The notes beneath the pieces were generated by a model, which worked only from the letters and a program-made list of their open reading frames with translations, was not told the DNA's origin and did not search any database. Positions 43,961 through 52,335 of a DNA stretch of 64,000 nucleotides are shown here, piece after piece. The stretch covers positions 124,001-188,000 of the forward strand of contig NZ_BJWG01000007.1 in NCBI RefSeq assembly GCF_007990245.1, written 5' to 3'. The translations under genes were made by a program, and so were the position numbers. This DNA is from Cellulomonas composti. Lineage in GTDB: Bacteria > Actinomycetota > Actinomycetes > Actinomycetales > Cellulomonadaceae. The first letter of the stretch is position 1; every line of letters begins with the position of its first letter.

Positions 43961-44457
43961 GCGGCGCGCAGCTTGTCGGTCAGGCGCGTCAGCTCGGCGA
44001 GCTCGTCGCCGTCGAGCGCTCCGCCGACGAGCTCGGCGATCCGACGCGCGTGGCGCCGGCCGATGTCGCGCTGCATGCGCACGCCCTCGTCCGTGAGGGT
44101 CACGACGACACCGCGGGCGTCGTCCGGCGCCGGCGCCCGCGTCACGAGCCCGTCCTGCTCGAGCCGTTCGACGAGCCGCGACAGGCTGGGCTGCGACAGC
44201 AGCGTGCCCTCGAGCAGGTCCCGCAGCCGTGCGGACCGACCGGGCAGCCGCGACAGCGTGAACAGCACGTCGTACTCGCGCATCGACAGCCCGCCCCAGT
44301 CGTCGCGCTGGAACCGGCGGACGAGCACCACCTGCGCCCGGAACAACGACTCCCACGCGGCGGTCGCGGCGCGCGCGTGCCGGGCGTCGTCGGACCCGCG
44401 TTCGTCGGACCCGCGCTCCTCGGACGCACGCTCGTCGGACACACGCTCGTCGGACAC
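43942..44457 (-). CDS. MarR family transcription regulator with repeat N-terminus
   Basis: 171 residues. The GTG at 44457 has GAGGAGGG upstream. Residues 2-26 are five copies of S-D/E-E-R-x, then helix SLFRAQVVLVRRFQRDDWGGLSMREYDVLFTLSRLPGRSARLRDL. The winged helix LLSQPSLSRLVERLEQDGLVTRAPAPDDARGVVVTLTDEG follows. It is a dimeric repressor of unknown ligand; the adjacent flavodoxin-like gene is the obvious candidate target. It diverges from the NYN gene at 44534. Confidence 0.88.
   Translation of the reverse strand: MSDERVSDERASEERGSDERGSDDARHARAATAAWESLFRAQVVLVRRFQRDDWGGLSMREYDVLFTLSRLPGRSARLRDLLEGTLLSQPSLSRLVERLEQDGLVTRAPAPDDARGVVVTLTDEGVRMQRDIGRRHARRIAELVGGALDGDELAELTRLTDKLRAAQPDLR
44380..44454 (-). 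repeat. Five in-frame 15-bp repeats at the marR 5' end
   Basis: Consecutive minus-strand units of pattern TCCGASGARCGYGNG (the last diverged) from 44454 down to 44380 encode SDERV, SDERA, SEERG, SDERG, SDDAR. Confidence 0.9.
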
Positions 44458-44521
44458 GGCGTCCCTCCTCGCCCCGCGGCGTGGCTGAGCCGCGGTCGCG
44501 TTCGATCCTGCCAGGCGGCGC

Positions 44522-44527
44522 TAGCCT
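44522..44527 (+). promoter_or_regulatory. -10 box TAGCCT for leaderless NYN mRNA
   Basis: TAGCCT, spacer GACGAG (6 nt), then the GTG at 44534. Confidence 0.65.
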
Positions 44528-44533
44528 GACGAG

Positions 44534-45103
44534 GTGACCACGCCCGACCGCACGACCTACGTCCTCGTCGACGGCGAGAACATCGACGCGACGCTCGGCA
44601 CGGCGATCCTCGGGGCCAGGCCGACGCCGGACCAGCGGCCCCGCTGGGAGCGTCTGCTCGGCTTCGCGCAGCGCCGCTGGGACCAGCCGGTCAAGGGCCT
44701 GTTCTTCCTCAACGCGTCGTCGGGTTCGCTGCCGATGAGCTTCGTGCAGGCGCTGCTCGCGATCGGCTTCCAGCCGATCCCGCTGGCCGGCGAGTCGCAC
44801 GAGAAGGTCGTCGACATCGGCATCCAGCGCACCCTGGAGGCGATCCTCGACCGCCCCGGCGACGTGCTGCTGGCCAGCCACGACGGCGACTTCGCGCCGG
44901 GCATCGAGGCCCTCCTGGGCGACCCCGAGCGCCGGGTCGGCGTGCTCGGCTTCCGGGAGTTCGTCAGCACGTCGCTCACCTCGCTCGGATCGCGCGGGCT
45001 GCAGGTGATCGACCTCGAGCACGAGGTGCAGGCGTTCAACGTCGAGCTGCCGCGCGTGCGGATCATCCCGCTCGCCGAGTTCGACCCCGCCGCCTACCTG
45101 TAG
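44534..45103 (+). CDS. NYN-domain (PIN-like) putative ribonuclease
   Basis: 189 residues. It starts leaderlessly at the GTG at 44534. NYN proteins are LabA/DUF88-type PIN-like nucleases. The acidic site residues are visible: YVLVDGENIDA near 9-19 (first Asp), KVVDIGIQRTLEAIL near 96 and LLASHDGDFAPGIEALLGDPERRVGVLGF near 113-140. It resembles small stand-alone bacterial NYN proteins thought to process RNA. No antitoxin-like partner lies next to it. Confidence 0.88.
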   Translation: MTTPDRTTYVLVDGENIDATLGTAILGARPTPDQRPRWERLLGFAQRRWDQPVKGLFFLNASSGSLPMSFVQALLAIGFQPIPLAGESHEKVVDIGIQRTLEAILDRPGDVLLASHDGDFAPGIEALLGDPERRVGVLGFREFVSTSLTSLGSRGLQVIDLEHEVQAFNVELPRVRIIPLAEFDPAAYL

Positions 45104-45129
45104 GCCCGCGCCCACGCCTTCGGCCGACC

Positions 45130-45175
45130 GCGCACCGGTCCGCGCGCACCGGTCCGCGCCGGACCGGTGCGTGTC
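45130..45175. repeat. GCGCACCGGTCCGC direct and inverted repeats
   Basis: GCACCGGTCCGCG occurs twice in tandem (about 45132-45160), followed by its inverted form CCGGACCGGTGCG (about 45160-45173). It can fold as a strong hairpin after the NYN gene and may be its terminator. Confidence 0.65.
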
Positions 45176-45242
45176 GGACCCCGCTCGTATCCTCTGCGGC
45201 ACGCGGAGGGCAGCGGGCCCGCCGACGAGGGACGGAGTGGTG

Positions 45243-46037
45243 ATGAAGCACGTGGAGGTCGGTCCGGACGGCGCCCGCCTGGGCTACGTGGAGCTCGCGG
45301 GACAAGGGCCGGCGATCGTGTACGTGCACGGTCTGGGGGCGTGCGGCGCCCCGTACCTCGCCGCGTCCGTCCGCGAGCCCGGGCTCGCGGACCGCCACCT
45401 GCTCGTGCCGGACCTCCTCGGGTTCGGCGTCAGCGACCGTCCCGCATCGTTCGGCTACACCCTGGCGGACCACGCCGGGACGATCGCGCGCCTGCTGGAC
45501 GCCCTCGGCGTGAGGGGCGCGCACGTCGTCGGGCACAGCATGGGCGGCGGCGTGGCGGTGCTGCTCGCGCAGCAGCGGCCGGACCTCGTCGCGCGGCTCG
45601 TCCTCGTCGAGCCGTCGCTGCGGCCGTCACCCCGCCCACTCGTCGAGCCCTACTCCGAGGCCGAGTACGTGCGCACCGGGTTCGCGCTGCGGCTCGCGGA
45701 CGCGGGACCGCAGTGGGCGGCGACGATGCGGCTCGCGGACCCCGTGGCCATGTACCGCTCGGAGCTGGCGCTCGGCGCCGCGATGCCCGTCCTCGACGAG
45801 GTCCTGCTGGGTCTCGCGATGCCCCGCGCGATCGTGGAGGGCGAGCTCAGCGGCTGGCTCGCGGACGACCCGCGCCTGCGCGCCGCGGGCGTCCCGGTGC
45901 ACGTCGTACCGGGCACGACGCACGTGATGATGCTCGAGGACCCGCCGGCCTTCGCCCGCGCGCTGCGCGCGGCGCTGGCGGCGGACGCCGCTCAGCCGGT
46001 CGGCGTCGCGGCGACCTCGACCGCGGCCTCGTCGTAG
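45243..46037 (+). CDS. Alpha/beta hydrolase
   Basis: 264 residues from the ATG at 45243; GTGs at 45237 and 45240 are in frame too. TATCCT at 45188-45193 is a possible -10 box. Fold motifs: oxyanion strand AIVYVHGLGACGAPY, DLLGFGVSDRP, the nucleophile elbow VVGHSMGGGVAVLLAQ (Ser near 99) and the C-terminal His in PGTTHVMMLEDP. The substrate is unknown. Its last 46 nt overlap the convergent sirohydrochlorin chelatase gene. Confidence 0.88.
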   Translation: MKHVEVGPDGARLGYVELAGQGPAIVYVHGLGACGAPYLAASVREPGLADRHLLVPDLLGFGVSDRPASFGYTLADHAGTIARLLDALGVRGAHVVGHSMGGGVAVLLAQQRPDLVARLVLVEPSLRPSPRPLVEPYSEAEYVRTGFALRLADAGPQWAATMRLADPVAMYRSELALGAAMPVLDEVLLGLAMPRAIVEGELSGWLADDPRLRAAGVPVHVVPGTTHVMMLEDPPAFARALRAALAADAAQPVGVAATSTAASS

Positions 46038-46705
46038 CGGCGCAGCACCAGCTCCGCCAGCCGTGCGTCGGGCGCGAGCGGCGCGCTGACCACGTCGGCG
46101 CCCGCCTCGAGCACGCGGTCGTGGAAGTAGCCGTGCGCGAGGAGGTAGGACGCGACGACGACGCGACGCCCGCCGGCGCGTGCGAGAGCGACCGCCTCGG
46201 GCACGCGCGGGGTCGCCCCCGCGCCGTAGCCGATCACCACGGCGTCGCGCGGCCGGCCCAGGCGGGCCGCGAGCCCCGCGGCCATCGCCTCCACGGCGGG
46301 CACGGCCGCGGGGTCCGACGACCCGGCCGCCGCCAGCACCAGCGCGTCGTCGTCGCGCAGGCCCGCCGCCGCGAGCCGGTCCGCAAGGATGTCGACGAGC
46401 GTGTCGTCGGGTCCGAGCGGGAGCGCCGCAGCCGCGCCGGGCACGTCGACGGCCGCGGCGATGTCGACCTTCACGTGGAACCCGACCGACAGGAGCAGCG
46501 GCACGACCACCGCCGCGCCGGCGTCGGCGAGCGCGCCGGCCACCACGTCGGCGACCTCCGGCTGCTGCACGTCGACGAACGCCTCGCGCACGTCGAGGTC
46601 GGGGCGCGCCGCGGCGACGTCCGCGAGGATCGCGTGGATCGCCTCGCGGCCTCGTCGGTTGTCGGTGCCGTGGGAGCACCCGACGAGGACGGGCGCGCCG
46701 CTCAC
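45992..46705 (-). CDS. Sirohydrochlorin chelatase (CbiX/SirB-like)
   Basis: 237 residues from the GTG at 46705 (GTGA overlap with the hemD-type gene). N-terminal VLVGCSHGTDNRRGREAIHAIL has the metal-binding His of the class II chelatase family. VVVPLLLSVGFHVKVDI carries the second conserved His. Two tandem chelatase-like halves are visible (second half from about 115: LVLAAAGSSDP, ASYLLAHGYFHDRV). It inserts iron into sirohydrochlorin to make sirohaem for NirB. It is the last gene of the nir operon. Confidence 0.9.
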   Translation of the reverse strand: MSGAPVLVGCSHGTDNRRGREAIHAILADVAAARPDLDVREAFVDVQQPEVADVVAGALADAGAAVVVPLLLSVGFHVKVDIAAAVDVPGAAAALPLGPDDTLVDILADRLAAAGLRDDDALVLAAAGSSDPAAVPAVEAMAAGLAARLGRPRDAVVIGYGAGATPRVPEAVALARAGGRRVVVASYLLAHGYFHDRVLEAGADVVSAPLAPDARLAELVLRRYDEAAVEVAATPTG

Positions 46706-47838
46706 GGCGCCAGCTCCAGCCGGTAGCCGCGCTTGACGACCGTGCGGATCAGGCCGCGGCTCCCGGTCGCGTCCCGCAGCCGCGCGATCGCGACCTCGGC
46801 GGCGTGCCCGTCGCGCGACTCACCCGGCAGGGCCGCCAGCACCGACTCGCGCGGGACGACGGACCCGCGCGCCGCGGCGAGCAGCCGCAGCAGCTCGAGC
46901 CCGGTCGGCGTGAGCGCGAGCACGTGCCCGTCGAGCACGGCCGCGTTGCGGTAGACGCGCAGCGGGCCAGCGATCGTCTCGAGCGTGTCGAGCCCGCCGT
47001 AGTGGTTGACGACGAGCCGCACGAGCGAGCCGAGGCGCCCGCGGTCCGGCACGAGCGGCTCGATGCCGACGGCCTGCAGCGGAACCGCCGTGACGGGCCC
47101 GACTGCGGCCATGACGACCGAACCCTCGGTGCACCGCTCGACGATGCGGTCCAGCGCCCCGGCGTCCGCCGCCGCGGCGAGCCAGGCGGCTGCGCCGGGA
47201 GCGGACGTGAAGACGACGGCGTCGACCTCGCCCGCGGCGACCTGGCGCGCGGAGGCCGTCACGGCGGCGGGGTCCGGCGGGGGTCCCCACCGGTACACGA
47301 CGAGCCCGCGTACGCGGGCGCCGGCCGCCTCGAACGCCTCGTCCAGGCCGTCCGACCCGGCGCCGTGGTGCTGCACCGCGATGTCGAGTCCCTCGACGCC
47401 CTCGTCGAGCAGGACCTGCGCGATCTCGGCGCTCGTCTCGGACTCGGCGACCCAGTCGGCGGTGAGTCCCGCGGCCTGGATCGCGCCGCGGGCCTTGGGT
47501 CCGCGCGCGACGATCCGGGCGCGCCGCAGCACGTCGACGAGCTGGTCGGCCAGGCCGGCCGCATCGGCGGCCTCGATCCAGCCCCGGAACCCGATGCCCG
47601 TCGTGACGACCACGGTGTCGGGCGGTTCCGCGATGAGCGAGCGCGTGCCCGCGAGCAGCGCGAGGTCGTCGATGTGCGGCACCATGCCGAGCGCGGCGGC
47701 GTGCCGCACCGTGGCGCCGCGGCGCGCGAGCGCAGCCGACAGCTCCGCCGAGCGGCGGTCCGCCGTGACGAGCACGACGCACCCCGCGAGCGTCTGGTCG
47801 ATGGCCTGGCCGGCCGTCGCGTCCTCGGTCGTGCTCAC
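46702..47838 (-). CDS. hemD: Uroporphyrinogen-III synthase fused to winged-helix domain
   Basis: 378 residues from the GTG at 47838. Residues 15-265 form a HemD-type two-lobed synthase (VVLVTADRRSAELSAALARRG, VVVTTGIGFRGW, VVFTSAPGAAAWL, AAVGPVTAVPLQAVG). Residues 285-378 are an OmpR-type winged helix (GHVLALTPTGLELLRLLAAARGSVVPRESVL, HAAEVAIARLRDATG, IRTVVKRGYRLEL). The same fusion is known in mycobacteria and other actinobacteria, often annotated as a response regulator, though it has no receiver domain. It may cyclise the tetrapyrrole for sirohaem and also regulate the operon. Confidence 0.9.
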   Translation of the reverse strand: MSTTEDATAGQAIDQTLAGCVVLVTADRRSAELSAALARRGATVRHAAALGMVPHIDDLALLAGTRSLIAEPPDTVVVTTGIGFRGWIEAADAAGLADQLVDVLRRARIVARGPKARGAIQAAGLTADWVAESETSAEIAQVLLDEGVEGLDIAVQHHGAGSDGLDEAFEAAGARVRGLVVYRWGPPPDPAAVTASARQVAAGEVDAVVFTSAPGAAAWLAAAADAGALDRIVERCTEGSVVMAAVGPVTAVPLQAVGIEPLVPDRGRLGSLVRLVVNHYGGLDTLETIAGPLRVYRNAAVLDGHVLALTPTGLELLRLLAAARGSVVPRESVLAALPGESRDGHAAEVAIARLRDATGSRGLIRTVVKRGYRLELAP

Positions 47839-49100
47839 AGGGTCATTGTGGCGTGACTGCCGGGCCCCGGGTCCGCGCCGTCCGCATCCGGCGCCGGCTC
47901 GAGCAGGCCCTCGGCCGCGACCGCACCGATCACGATCACGGCGGGCGCGCGCACGCCGACCTCACGCACGGCGTCCGCCACGGTCGCGAGCGTCGCCCGC
48001 GTGACGCGCTGAGTGGGCAGCGTCGCGTCCTCGACGAGCGCGACGGGCGTACCCGCGGCCACGCCGGCGACCAGGGCCGTCGAGGCGAGCGTGTCGAGCA
48101 CCGCGACGCCCATCAGCACGACGACCGTGCAGCTCTCGTCGCGCAGCCCGGTCAGGGCCGCCGACGACCAGCCGTCGTGCCCGTTCATCACGTGCACCGC
48201 GCCCACCGTGCCGCGGTGCGTGAGCGGGATGCCGGCGGCGGCGGGCGCCGCGAGCGCGCTGCTCACGCCGGGCACCACGTCCACCTGCACTCCGGCCTCG
48301 CGGCACGCCAGGACCTCCTCGCCGCCCCGGCCGAACACGAACGGGTCGCCGCCCTTGAGGCGCACGACGTACCGACCGCGCTGCGCGTGCTCCACGAGGA
48401 TGCGGCCGATCTCGTGCTGCGGCACGGGATGGTGCCCCGGCGTCTTGCCGACGTCGACGACCTCGACGCCGGGCGCGAGCTCGTCGAGCACCGAGACGGG
48501 ACCGAGCCGGTCCACGACGACGACGTCGGCCTGCGCGAGCGCGCGGCGCCCCGCGAGCGTGAGCAGGCCCAGGTCACCCGGGCCGCCGCCGACCAGCACG
48601 ACGCGACCCTCGTCGGGCCGTCGCGCCCGACGCGCCCGCAGGTCGACGTGACCCTCGCGCAGGTGGTCCGCGAGCGCGTCGCGCACGGTCGCGGCGCGCG
48701 CCGGATCGGGGGCGCCGGTCGACACGACACCGACCGCGAGCCCGGCGACCGACGTCGTCGCGGGCGTTCGAGCCGTACCGCCGGCGGCGCGCGCGGCGTC
48801 CACGCAGAACACGCGGCGCTCGAGCGACCAGGCCGCGACGGCGTCGTCGGTCGCACGGTCGCCCGTCGCGGTGTGCACGAGCCACACGCCGTCGACGTCC
48901 TGCTCGCAGACCTCGCGCGCCCGCCACTCGACCTGCCCCCAGCGGTGCGCGTCGCGCAGCGGCTCGCACAGAGCGGGTGCGACGACGAGCACCTGCGCGC
49001 CGTCGGCGACGAGCGCCTGAACGCGGCGTGCGGCGACCGGACCACCGCCCGCGACCAGCACGCGCCGGCCCGCGAGCTCGAGCCCGAGGAGCGTGGTCAC
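47835..49100 (-). CDS. Siroheme synthase-like: precorrin-2 dehydrogenase plus uroporphyrinogen-III methyltransferase
   Basis: 421 residues from the GTG at 49100; an upstream Arg-rich extension in the same frame is a shadow of the nirD repeat. The N-terminal half binds NAD ([22 protein letters not shown]) and is CysG-type dehydrogenase. The C-terminal half (about 165-405) is SUMT: RVVLVGGGPGDLGLLTLAGRRAL, VVVDRLGP, VRLKGGDPFVFGRGGEEV, VPGVSSALAAPAAAGIPLTHRG. The two steps turn uroporphyrinogen III into sirohydrochlorin; the chelatase downstream adds iron. The lyase-type CysG chelatase helix is not evident, which explains the separate chelatase. Confidence 0.92.
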   Translation of the reverse strand: MTTLLGLELAGRRVLVAGGGPVAARRVQALVADGAQVLVVAPALCEPLRDAHRWGQVEWRAREVCEQDVDGVWLVHTATGDRATDDAVAAWSLERRVFCVDAARAAGGTARTPATTSVAGLAVGVVSTGAPDPARAATVRDALADHLREGHVDLRARRARRPDEGRVVLVGGGPGDLGLLTLAGRRALAQADVVVVDRLGPVSVLDELAPGVEVVDVGKTPGHHPVPQHEIGRILVEHAQRGRYVVRLKGGDPFVFGRGGEEVLACREAGVQVDVVPGVSSALAAPAAAGIPLTHRGTVGAVHVMNGHDGWSSAALTGLRDESCTVVVLMGVAVLDTLASTALVAGVAAGTPVALVEDATLPTQRVTRATLATVADAVREVGVRAPAVIVIGAVAAEGLLEPAPDADGADPGPGSHATMTL

Positions 49101-49588
49101 GACGTGCTCCCGGTCGTCGAGGCCTCGGTCGTCGAGACCCCGGCCGCCGAGGTCCCGGTCGTCGAGGTCCCCGCGACGGGCGCCACCGCGACGCGCACGT
49201 CGCCGTCGACGACGCGCACGGGCCACACCAGCAGGTCGGGCGCCAGCCCACCCAGGGGCTGCTTGCCGACGGCGTCGAGGCAGCGACCCGTGCGCAGGTC
49301 GAACACCTGCTTGTGCATGGGAGAGGCGACCGTCGGGACGCTCTCGCCCTCCACCGTGCGGCTCCCGACGATGCCGCGCGCCATCACGTGCGCGCCGCTG
49401 AACGGATCACGTTGCTGCACGGCCAGGACGGTGTCGTCGACCAGCCGGAACAGCGCGACCTGCTCACCCTCGACCAGCGCGGCGGCACCCCGCTCGTAGG
49501 CCAGGTGCACGAGTCGGCACACGCCGACCCACCGTTCCTCGGTCACGTCGTCGACGCCGGTCACACCCTGCTCCGCCAGCACGCTCAT
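49097..49588 (-). CDS. nirD: Nitrite reductase small subunit NirD
   Basis: 163 residues. ATG 49588 overlaps the nirB stop (ATGA). It is a Rieske-fold subunit without iron-sulfur ligands: WVGVCRLVHLAYERGAAALVEGEQVALFRLVDDTVLAVQQRDPFSGAHVMARGIVG and SPMHKQVFDLRTGRCLDA. After about residue 135 comes a Thr/Ser/Gly/Ala repeat tail, about 25 residues longer than usual NirD, encoded by 15-bp DNA repeats. Its stop overlaps the next gene by 4 nt. Confidence 0.95.
   Translation of the reverse strand: MSVLAEQGVTGVDDVTEERWVGVCRLVHLAYERGAAALVEGEQVALFRLVDDTVLAVQQRDPFSGAHVMARGIVGSRTVEGESVPTVASPMHKQVFDLRTGRCLDAVGKQPLGGLAPDLLVWPVRVVDGDVRVAVAPVAGTSTTGTSAAGVSTTEASTTGSTS
49110..49169 (-). repeat. Four in-frame 15-bp repeats at the nirD 3' end
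   Basis: Plus-strand units NCGGYCGYCGAGRYC at 49110, 49125, 49140 and 49155 encode T-S-T-T-G-like pentapeptides, ending 10 nt before the nirD stop and the overlapping next start. Confidence 0.88.
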
Positions 49589-52167
49589 GCCCGCACCCCC
49601 AAGGTCGTCCCGGCGACGAGCACCGGCTCGCCGCGCTCCGCCGCCGCCCGCTCGTCGGCGGTCGCCGGACGGGCCTGCCCACGCTCGGGCACGTACGCGA
49701 GCGACGGGTCGGCGACGTCCGGCGCGTTGACGAACGACGCGAAGCGCCGCAGCTTCTCCGGGTCGTCGAGCGTGGCCCGCCACTCGTCCTCGTAGTCCTC
49801 GACGTGCCGCTCCATCTGGGCGTCCAGGTCGGCGCAGATGCCGAGCGCGTCGTCGATCACGACCGAGCGCACGCCGTCGAGGCCGCCCTCGACCTCGTCG
49901 ACCCACGGCGCGGTGCGCTGCAGCCGGTCGGCCGTGCGCACGTAGTAGAGCAGGAACCGGTCGATCGTCCGGATCAGGGTCTCGGTGTCGAGGTCCTCGG
50001 CGAGCAGGCGCGCGTGCCGCGGCGTGAAGCCGCCGTTGCCGCCCACGTACAGGTTCCAGCCCTTGTCCGTGGCGATCACGCCGACGTCCTTGCCGCGGGC
50101 CTCCGCGCACTCGCGCGCGCAGCCGGACACGCCGAGCTTGATCTTGTGCGGGCTGCGCAGCCCGCGGTAGCGCAGCTCGAGCAGCACCGCGAGCGCCACC
50201 GAGTCCTGCACACCGAACCGGCACCAGGTCGACCCGACGCACGACTTCACCGTGCGCAGCGACTTGCCGTACGCGTGCCCGGACTCGAAGCCCGCGTCGA
50301 CGAGCCGGCGCCAGATCAGCGGGAGCTGGTCGATGCGCGCGCCGAACATGTCGACCCGCTGGCCGCCGGTGATCTTGGTGTAGAGCCCGAAGTCGCGCGC
50401 CACCTCGCCCACCGCGATGAGCCCCTCGGGCGTGACCTCGCCACCGGGCATCCGCGGGACCACCGAGTAGGAGCCGTCCTTCTGCAGGTTCGCCATCACG
50501 TGGTCGTTGGTGTCCTGCAGCGCGGCCCGTTCCCCGTCGAGCACGTGCGCGGGTGCCGTCGTCGCGAGGATCGAGGCGACCGCGGGCTTGCAGATGTCGC
50601 AACCGCGCCCGGCGGCGTCGGTGCCGAACCGCGCGACGACCTCGCTGAACGACGAGACGCCCGCGACGCGCACCGCGTCGTAGAGCTGCGCGCGGGACAG
50701 CGCGAAGTGCTCGCACAGCGCCGAGGACACCGTGATCCCCTGCTTGGCCAGCTCGGTGCCCACCAGCTTCTTGACGAGCGGGAGGCACGAGCCGCAGGAC
50801 GTCCCGGCGCGCGTGCACGCCTTGACCGCGCCGACATCCGTGCAGCCGTGCTCGGTGACCGCGCCGCGGATCGCGCCCGCGGTGACGTTGTTGCACGAGC
50901 ACACGTTCGCGTCGTCGGGCAGCTCGAGCTCGGGTGCGCCGCCCCCGCCCTCGGGCAGCAGGAATGCCGCGGGGTCCCCGGGCAGCTCGCGCCCCAGCAT
51001 GGGCCGCAGGCTCGCGTAGGCGGACGCGTCGCCGACGAGCACACCGCCGAGCAGGGTGCGCGCGTCGTCGGACAGCACGAGCTTCTTGTAGACCCCGGCG
51101 ACCGGGTCGGCCCAGACCACCTCGAGCGCGTTCGGCGTCGCACCGAACGCGTCGCCGAAGCTCGCCACGTCGACGCCCGCGAGCTTGAGCTTGGTCGCGG
51201 TGTCGGCTCCGGGGAACTGCGCCGCACCGCCCAGGAGGCGGTCGACCGTCACCTCGGCCATCGCGTAACCGGGGGCGACGAGGCCGATGCAGGCACCTTG
51301 GATGCATGCGACCTCGCCGACCCCGGAGATGTGGGGGTCCGACGACAGGCAGGTGTCGTCCACGACGACGCCGCCCCGCTCGCCCACGGTCAGGCCCGCG
51401 GCGCGCGCGAGCTCGTCGCGCGGCCGCACGCCGGCGGCGATCACGACGACGTCCGCGTCGACGCGGCCCCCGTCGGCCAGGTCGAGCCGGCCGACCCCGC
51501 CGCGCCGGTGCGGCCGGATGCGCGTCGTCGCCGCGTTGAGCCGCACGCCGACACCCAGTCCGTTGATGAGGCGCCGCAGCGCCTCGCCGCCGCCGAGGTC
51601 GACCTGCGCGGACATGAGGTGGGTGCCCACCTGCAGGACGGTCGCCTGGGCGCCCAGCGCGTGCAGCGCACCCGCGGCCTCGAGTCCGAGCAGGCCACCA
51701 CCGAGCACCGCGCCGCGCACGACGGGCTTCGTCTCGCGCAGCCGCTCGACGTAGCCGCGCAGCTCCGCCACGTCGTCGACCGTGCGGTAGACGAACACGC
51801 CGGGCAGGTCCGCGCCGTCCATCGGCGGCACCCAGGCGTACGACCCGGTCGCGAGCACGAGGTGGTCGTAGTGCTCGACCCGGCCGCGCGCGGTCGTGAC
51901 GGTGCGGGCCTCCCGGTCGATCGCGACGACCGCGTCGTCACGACGCAGCGTGACCAGCGGGTCGTCCCACAGCGCGGGGTCGCCGAGCGCGAGGTCGTCG
52001 GCGTCACGGCCGGAGAAGTAGCTGGTGAGGGCGACGCGGTCGTAAGGCCGCCGCGGCTCCTCGGCCAGCACGGTCACGCGCCAGTGGCCGTCGACGTCGC
52101 GGTCGCGCAGGGCCTCGACGAGGCGTTGCGCGACCATGCCGCCGCCGACGACGACGAGGTGCTTGCT
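49585..52167 (-). CDS. nirB: NAD(P)H nitrite reductase large subunit NirB
   Basis: 860 residues. ATG 52167 follows AGGAG. It reduces nitrite to ammonia with six electrons. Order: FAD/NAD(P)H reductase (1-400; HLVVVGGGMVAQRLVEAL, GAVLGGGLLGLEAAGAL); BFD-like [2Fe-2S] domain near 420 (CSCN, TSCGSC) with a second Cys pair near 525 (CDICKPA); then the sirohaem/[4Fe-4S] domain with CVGSTWCRFG near 640 and GVSGCARECAEARGKD near 680. All cluster Cys are intact. It is first gene of the five-gene nitrite/sirohaem operon and has a promoter shared in design with narK. Confidence 0.96.
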   Translation of the reverse strand, partial: SKHLVVVGGGMVAQRLVEALRDRDVDGHWRVTVLAEEPRRPYDRVALTSYFSGRDADDLALGDPALWDDPLVTLRRDDAVVAIDREARTVTTARGRVEHYDHLVLATGSYAWVPPMDGADLPGVFVYRTVDDVAELRGYVERLRETKPVVRGAVLGGGLLGLEAAGALHALGAQATVLQVGTHLMSAQVDLGGGEALRRLINGLGVGVRLNAATTRIRPHRRGGVGRLDLADGGRVDADVVVIAAGVRPRDELARAAGLTVGERGGVVVDDTCLSSDPHISGVGEVACIQGACIGLVAPGYAMAEVTVDRLLGGAAQFPGADTATKLKLAGVDVASFGDAFGATPNALEVVWADPVAGVYKKLVLSDDARTLLGGVLVGDASAYASLRPMLGRELPGDPAAFLLPEGGGGAPELELPDDANVCSCNNVTAGAIRGAVTEHGCTDVGAVKACTRAGTSCGSCLPLVKKLVGTELAKQGITVSSALCEHFALSRAQLYDAVRVAGVSSFSEVVARFGTDAAGRGCDICKPAVASILATTAPAHVLDGERAALQDTNDHVMANLQKDGSYSVVPRMPGGEVTPEGLIAVGEVARDFGLYTKITGGQRVDMFGARIDQLPLIWRRLVDAGFESGHAYGKSLRTVKSCVGSTWCRFGVQDSVALAVLLELRYRGLRSPHKIKLGVSGCARECAEARGKDVGVIATDKGWNLYVGGNGGFTPRHARLLAEDLDTETLIRTIDRFLLYYVRTADRLQRTAPWVDEVEGGLDGVRSVVIDDALGICADLDAQMERHVEDYEDEWRATLDDPEKLRRFASFVNAPDVADPSLAYVPERGQARPATADERAAAERGEPVLVAGTTLGVRA

Positions 52168-52202
52168 CATGGGGGCTCCTGCGGGGCTCGGGAACACCAC
52201 CG

Positions 52203-52288
52203 ACGCTACGAAGAGCGTGTTTCGGGCACACGTGCACCTGCGTTTCCCGACCGCAACCTTTCCCGCACATCCCCGGGTCGCCCGCTGT
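52203..52288 (-). promoter_or_regulatory. nirB promoter with GlnR-like GAAAC array
   Basis: On the minus strand: ACAGCGGGCGA (52288-52278), then GGGAAAGG, GGGAAACG and CCGAAACA motifs, then TTCGTAGCGTCGG with -10 TAGCGT at 52208-52203. GAAAC motifs 23 nt apart with an AC element between (GTGCAC) resemble actinobacterial GlnR boxes. The same elements occur at identical distances upstream of narK. Confidence 0.7.
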
Positions 52289-52335
52289 GAGGCTGCGGAT
52301 CGTCCGTGTCGGACCCCTGTGGCAGGGTCGACCGC

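Noticed and set aside
49101..49226. Arg/Asp-rich N-terminal extension of the SUMT/dehydrogenase protein
   Set aside because: It is the nirD repeat tail read in another frame. The GTG at 49100 gives the normal family start and a 4-nt overlap.
49804..52290. Plus-strand frame of about 830 codons opposite nirB
   Set aside because: Shadow of nirB, which has all cofactor motifs intact.
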